A stretch of DNA of 34,211 nt, taken from assembly GCA_018335015.1 (NCBI GenBank), contig JAGXKX010000007.1:1-34211 (forward strand), read 5' to 3'. The notes beneath the pieces were generated by a model. That model made no database searches. It saw only the letters and a list, made by a program, of their open reading frames with translations, and had not been told where the DNA came from. Positions 31,566 to 34,211 of the stretch are shown here, piece after piece. The translations under genes and the position numbers were made by a program. Origin of the DNA: Candidatus Bipolaricaulota bacterium (lineage in GTDB: Bacteria > Bipolaricaulota > Bipolaricaulia > M55B111). Within the stretch, counting starts at the first letter, position 1. Each line of letters opens with the position of its first letter.

Positions 31566-32429
31566 ATGAAAAAGTTCAAAGCTCGGCTCGGGAAGATTTC
31601 GACCTACCCCAAAAAATGGGCTACTCCTCATCTCCTGGTGGGTGGGGCTATCGTCCTGCTGGTACTGGCGACCTTCGTCAGCAGTTACTATCTTACCCCT
31701 TACCCTCCGTCGAGTATGGATATCGGTAGCCGACTTCTTCCACCGAGCCCCAATCATCCCTTCGGCACGGACCAGTTCGGAAGGGACGTCCTGAGTCGGG
31801 TGATGGTGGGTTCTCGTAATAGTTTCGCGGTGGGAGTAATCGCCGTCGGCATAGGTATAGCCATTGGAGTGCCCGCCGGCAGCCTGGCCGCTTTCTCTGG
31901 CAGGTTTACGGATACCTCTGTAATGAGAATAATAGATGCCCTGTACGGCTTCCCTCCGGTAATAACGGCAGTTCTCATTACTTCTCTTTTCGGGCCGGGG
32001 CTGGTAAACTCCATGATCGCAATAGGCCTATTTAACATCCCTATTTTCGCTCGACTAACCCGGGGAAACTTCCTGTCGATAAAGGAAAGGCAATTCGTCG
32101 AAGCGGCAAAAGCGTCGGGGAGATCTGACTTTTCGATCATTACTCGACACGTACTCCCAAATATTAGCTCTCCTATCCTCGTCCAGGCTTCCACCCAGTT
32201 CGCGTTGGCAATACTTGCAGAAGCCGCGCTGAGCTACCTCGGGCTCGGGATCCAGCCACCAAACCCATCCTGGGGACTGATGTTGAAACAGGCCCAGTCC
32301 TTTATGGGGTTATCGCCGTGGCCTGCAATCTTCCCCGGACTCGCGATAGTGATAACGGTGCTCGGGTTTAACCTGGCAGGCGACGGACTCCGGGACCTCC
32401 TCGACCCCAGACTCGCACGACTTTCTTAG
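31566..32429 (+). CDS. dppC: ABC transporter permease, DppC/OppC family
   Basis: 287 residues. DppC signature is HPFGTDQFGRDVLSRVMVGSRNSF, and the coupling loop is ERQFVEAAKASGRSDFSIITRHVLPN. It ends GDGLRDLLDPRL as is typical. GGAGGAAGG precedes ATG 12 bases after dppB. The usual next genes, the DppD and DppF ATPases, are absent; an unrelated phosphatase follows. Confidence 0.94.
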   Translation: MKKFKARLGKISTYPKKWATPHLLVGGAIVLLVLATFVSSYYLTPYPPSSMDIGSRLLPPSPNHPFGTDQFGRDVLSRVMVGSRNSFAVGVIAVGIGIAIGVPAGSLAAFSGRFTDTSVMRIIDALYGFPPVITAVLITSLFGPGLVNSMIAIGLFNIPIFARLTRGNFLSIKERQFVEAAKASGRSDFSIITRHVLPNISSPILVQASTQFALAILAEAALSYLGLGIQPPNPSWGLMLKQAQSFMGLSPWPAIFPGLAIVITVLGFNLAGDGLRDLLDPRLARLS

Positions 32430-32480
32430 GTTGGGAATAGGATCTTAAAGTCTTAAACCTCAAGGAGGTTCTGGACAGAC

Positions 32481-32516
32481 ATGGTACCTAGGTTCGAGGC
32501 TATCAACTTGTTCTGA
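32481..32516 (+). other. Tiny open frame after dppC, doubtful
   Basis: An 11-codon frame (MVPRFEAINLF) lies 12 bases after a strong AAGGAGG that also forms the hairpin AACCTC-AAG-GAGGTT. The spacing is long and the product has no resemblance to anything I know. It is recorded because the ribosome site has no other gene to serve: the next gene has none. Confidence 0.15.
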
Positions 32517-32544
32517 CCAATCAGCTTGGCTAAAATTTTTGGGT

Positions 32545-33300
32545 ATGTCCCTAAATTTTGAGGAAATCGAAGCTATTTTAGAGGAAGAAGGAAACCTCGT
32601 TACGCCTGACAACCCGGGGAGATTGGTCTTCGTGGGAGATACTCACGGAGACCTTGAAGCTTCACGGACGGTATTCGAGAGGTATTTTGACGAGCATACG
32701 ACCCTGGTATTTCTCGGGGACTACGTCGACAGAGGGGAGAAATCAGAGGAGAACGTGAACTACCTGCTCAAAAAGAAGGTAAACAACCCCGACCGGGTTA
32801 TCCTGCTTCAGGGGAACCACGAAGGTATCAAGCACCAAAGGTTCGGTCCCGTAAACTTCTGGAACTCTCTGGCGCCAGGGGATCGAGAAAAATACCAGAA
32901 CCTCCTGGCAAGTCTACCGCTCGCTCTTTCCTGGAACGGGCTCGTAGCCACTCACGGCGGACTTCCCGACGTCTCCAGCCTCGAGGCAATCGAGGAAATA
33001 GAAGGGGGAGAACCCAACTGGGAGAAGATTACCTGGGGAGACTTCAACGAAGTGGACGGTTACGTGCTGGGTGGAGGATTCGGTCGCCCGCAGCTCGGGG
33101 CCGATTACTTCAACCAGGCTATGAACAACCTGGGCAAAGACGTGCTCGTTCGATCGCACCAACCCAACGTACCGACCTACCTCTTCGAACAGAGGTGTAT
33201 CACGATATTTACTTCCGCCGCCTACGGAACGAGTAGAAGGGTGGCGCTCGCCGAAGCTCCGGTTAAATCCGGGAGAGACCTGACCATAGAAGAACTCTAG
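32545..33300 (+). CDS. PPP-family serine/threonine protein phosphatase (metallophosphoesterase)
   Basis: 251 residues from ATG at 32545 (TTG at 32539 is also in frame). All PPP motifs are present: GDTHGD, GDYVDRG, GNHE, the HGG histidine in VATHGGLPD, and RSHQ near the C-terminus, so a two-metal phosphatase of the PP1/PP2A fold. Bacterial members dephosphorylate phosphoproteins or, in related clades, diadenosine tetraphosphate. No kinase is adjacent. The start lacks a good ribosome site. It is separated from dppC by 115 bases and from the next gene by 176 bases, so it is probably a separate unit. Confidence 0.9.
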   Translation: MSLNFEEIEAILEEEGNLVTPDNPGRLVFVGDTHGDLEASRTVFERYFDEHTTLVFLGDYVDRGEKSEENVNYLLKKKVNNPDRVILLQGNHEGIKHQRFGPVNFWNSLAPGDREKYQNLLASLPLALSWNGLVATHGGLPDVSSLEAIEEIEGGEPNWEKITWGDFNEVDGYVLGGGFGRPQLGADYFNQAMNNLGKDVLVRSHQPNVPTYLFEQRCITIFTSAAYGTSRRVALAEAPVKSGRDLTIEEL

Positions 33301-33417
33301 CTTTTCCTAATCGGCGTTTTCACAACCAAGTTCTTCTACCTTTTCAATTAGAGATGGCCGTAGTTTTAGTCGATATCTCCAGTTTGTCTAGGGAGGGCAA
33401 ATAAGTTTTGGGGTAAA

Positions 33418-33446
33418 TTGACAATACCACTACGTCAAGGTTAAAC
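33418..33446 (+). promoter_or_regulatory. Candidate promoter for the Wzz-type gene
   Basis: A consensus TTGACA (33418-33423) is followed after 17 bases by TTAAAC, a weak -10. The ATG is about 30 bases further on. The good -35 and ideal spacing make it a reasonable candidate. Confidence 0.4.
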
Positions 33447-33476
33447 TTAGTAAAAACTTCACGAGGAGCGAAAAAT

Positions 33477-34211
33477 ATGGAAGACGAGGTCCGCGACCCG
33501 TACGAGTACGAGGTGGATTTACGAGACTATATAAAGGTAATCTGGGAACAAAAGTGGTTGATAGCACTGATCTTCATTGTAGCCGTGGGTGCCGCCCTGG
33601 CCTTTTCCCTCTCCTCGACCCCTAAATACAGGACCAGGGCTTCTTTGATAATTACCTCCCCAATCGCCGATAAGCTCGTCTCCCAGCCCGGGGGAACTCA
33701 GAATCAGGTTGATTTCATCTCGGAGTTCGATTACGAGGAAGTCGGATTCTCGAACGAGTTGCTGGAGACGATAATAACTGATCTTGACTTAACAACCGGT
33801 TCTGGAGAGGCCAGGTCCCTGAACTCGTTAAGAAACCAGATGTCGGTTAGCCTTGCCCTTCCGGGAAGTTCGGACATTGATACGGATAAACCCGTCCTGC
33901 ACCTCGACGTCACGGGCAGCAGTCGAGAAAGTATAAAGGAAATAGCGGACAAGTGGGGAGAATTATACCTTCAGCGGGCTTCGGAGATTCTTTCCGGTGA
34001 AGTTGAACGTTATCATGAGATGATTTCGGACGAATATTCTAAGGCCCGGGAAGATTTACAGGCAAAAATCGAGGATAGAATCGAGGCAAGAAAAGAACAT
34101 AACCTGCAGCTTATAAAAATTGAAGCTAACGTTTTGAGAGATAGATACAAGGATTATCTCGCGTCTCTGGAGCCAAAAAAACTCGATCTGGAAAAGAAAC
34201 GGGCTCAACTT
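33477..34211 (+). CDS. Wzz/GNVR-type polysaccharide chain-length determinant (3' end cut by window edge)
   Basis: ATG at 33477 (ACGAGGAGCGAAAAAT before it) opens a frame that reaches the window end, 245 residues without a stop. Residues 10-25 are YEVDLRDYIKVIWEQ, the classic Wzz opening. A membrane helix follows (WLIALIFIVAVGAALAF), then the exposed domain starting YRTRASLIITSP. From about residue 165 onward it is a long charged coiled coil (HEMISDEYSKAREDLQAKIE). These proteins set glycan chain length or drive polysaccharide export; some continue into a tyrosine kinase domain, which cannot be seen here. It probably begins a glycan gene cluster beyond the window. Confidence 0.9.
   Translation, partial: MEDEVRDPYEYEVDLRDYIKVIWEQKWLIALIFIVAVGAALAFSLSSTPKYRTRASLIITSPIADKLVSQPGGTQNQVDFISEFDYEEVGFSNELLETIITDLDLTTGSGEARSLNSLRNQMSVSLALPGSSDIDTDKPVLHLDVTGSSRESIKEIADKWGELYLQRASEILSGEVERYHEMISDEYSKAREDLQAKIEDRIEARKEHNLQLIKIEANVLRDRYKDYLASLEPKKLDLEKKRAQL

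Noticed and set aside
1-34211. CRISPR arrays, tRNA or rRNA genes, prophage or plasmid genes
   Set aside because: No regularly spaced short repeats, no T-arm (GGTTCGAATCC-like) signatures with folding flanks, and no integrase, capsid or replication-initiator genes were seen.

Overview
The window reads as ordinary bacterial chromosome of about 50% GC, densely packed and mostly in operons. The two ABC solute-binding proteins have signal peptides without a lipobox cysteine, and there are Wzz and O-antigen-ligase type envelope genes, so a diderm is likely. Many proteins are rich in Asp and Glu, and a BCCT transporter remnant sits beside an MttB-family methyltransferase, which points to a salt-adapted anaerobe that handles quaternary amines. 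I cannot place it to a lineage from the sequence. A halophilic candidate phylum or a moderately GC-rich Firmicute-like diderm are guesses only.

Layout. 1-684 (-): GntR/FCD regulator cut by the window edge. 1207-5957 (-): complete branched-chain amino acid (Liv) ABC operon in the order livJ, livG, livF, livH, livM; livF appears to start at ATT. 6442-9883 (-): threonine operon thrC, a phosphoglycerate-mutase-like probable homoserine kinase, and hom. 10640-11203 (-): C-terminal remnant of a BCCT transporter with a strong terminator. 11282-12700 (-): MttB-superfamily methyltransferase without pyrrolysine. 13003-14187 (+): metK. 14480-21124 (-): alpha/beta hydrolase, recF, DUF721 protein with a zinc ribbon, hslV, hslU, thrS. 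22007-22987 (+): ROK sugar kinase. 23311-28993 (+): tilS, rseP, an O-antigen-ligase/TPR protein and nadE. 29072-32429 (+): peptide-type ABC binding protein and two permeases without ATPases. 32545-33300 (+): PPP-family phosphatase. 33477 to the end (+): a Wzz-type chain-length protein cut by the window edge.

The most unusual content is between the genes. Four intergenic regions carry copies of one structured element (963-1162, 10285-10485, 14236-14433, 21245-21924). Each has short terminal inverted repeats (CTCAGTTCTTTCA and relatives) around a 20-21 bp hairpin with a conserved asymmetric loop. Three copies are 198-201 bp. The fourth is about 680 bp because another structured sequence has inserted into its core. 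In the copy at 14236 the outer arms are inverted relative to the hairpin core, as if the core had flipped. Stem sequences differ between copies, but the pairing is largely kept. Decayed copies are visible at 6084 and around 14197/14434. No transposase is present, so these look like non-autonomous mobile elements (MITE-like) whose partner lies elsewhere, or a structured repeat or RNA family not known to me.

No rRNA, tRNA or CRISPR array was seen.
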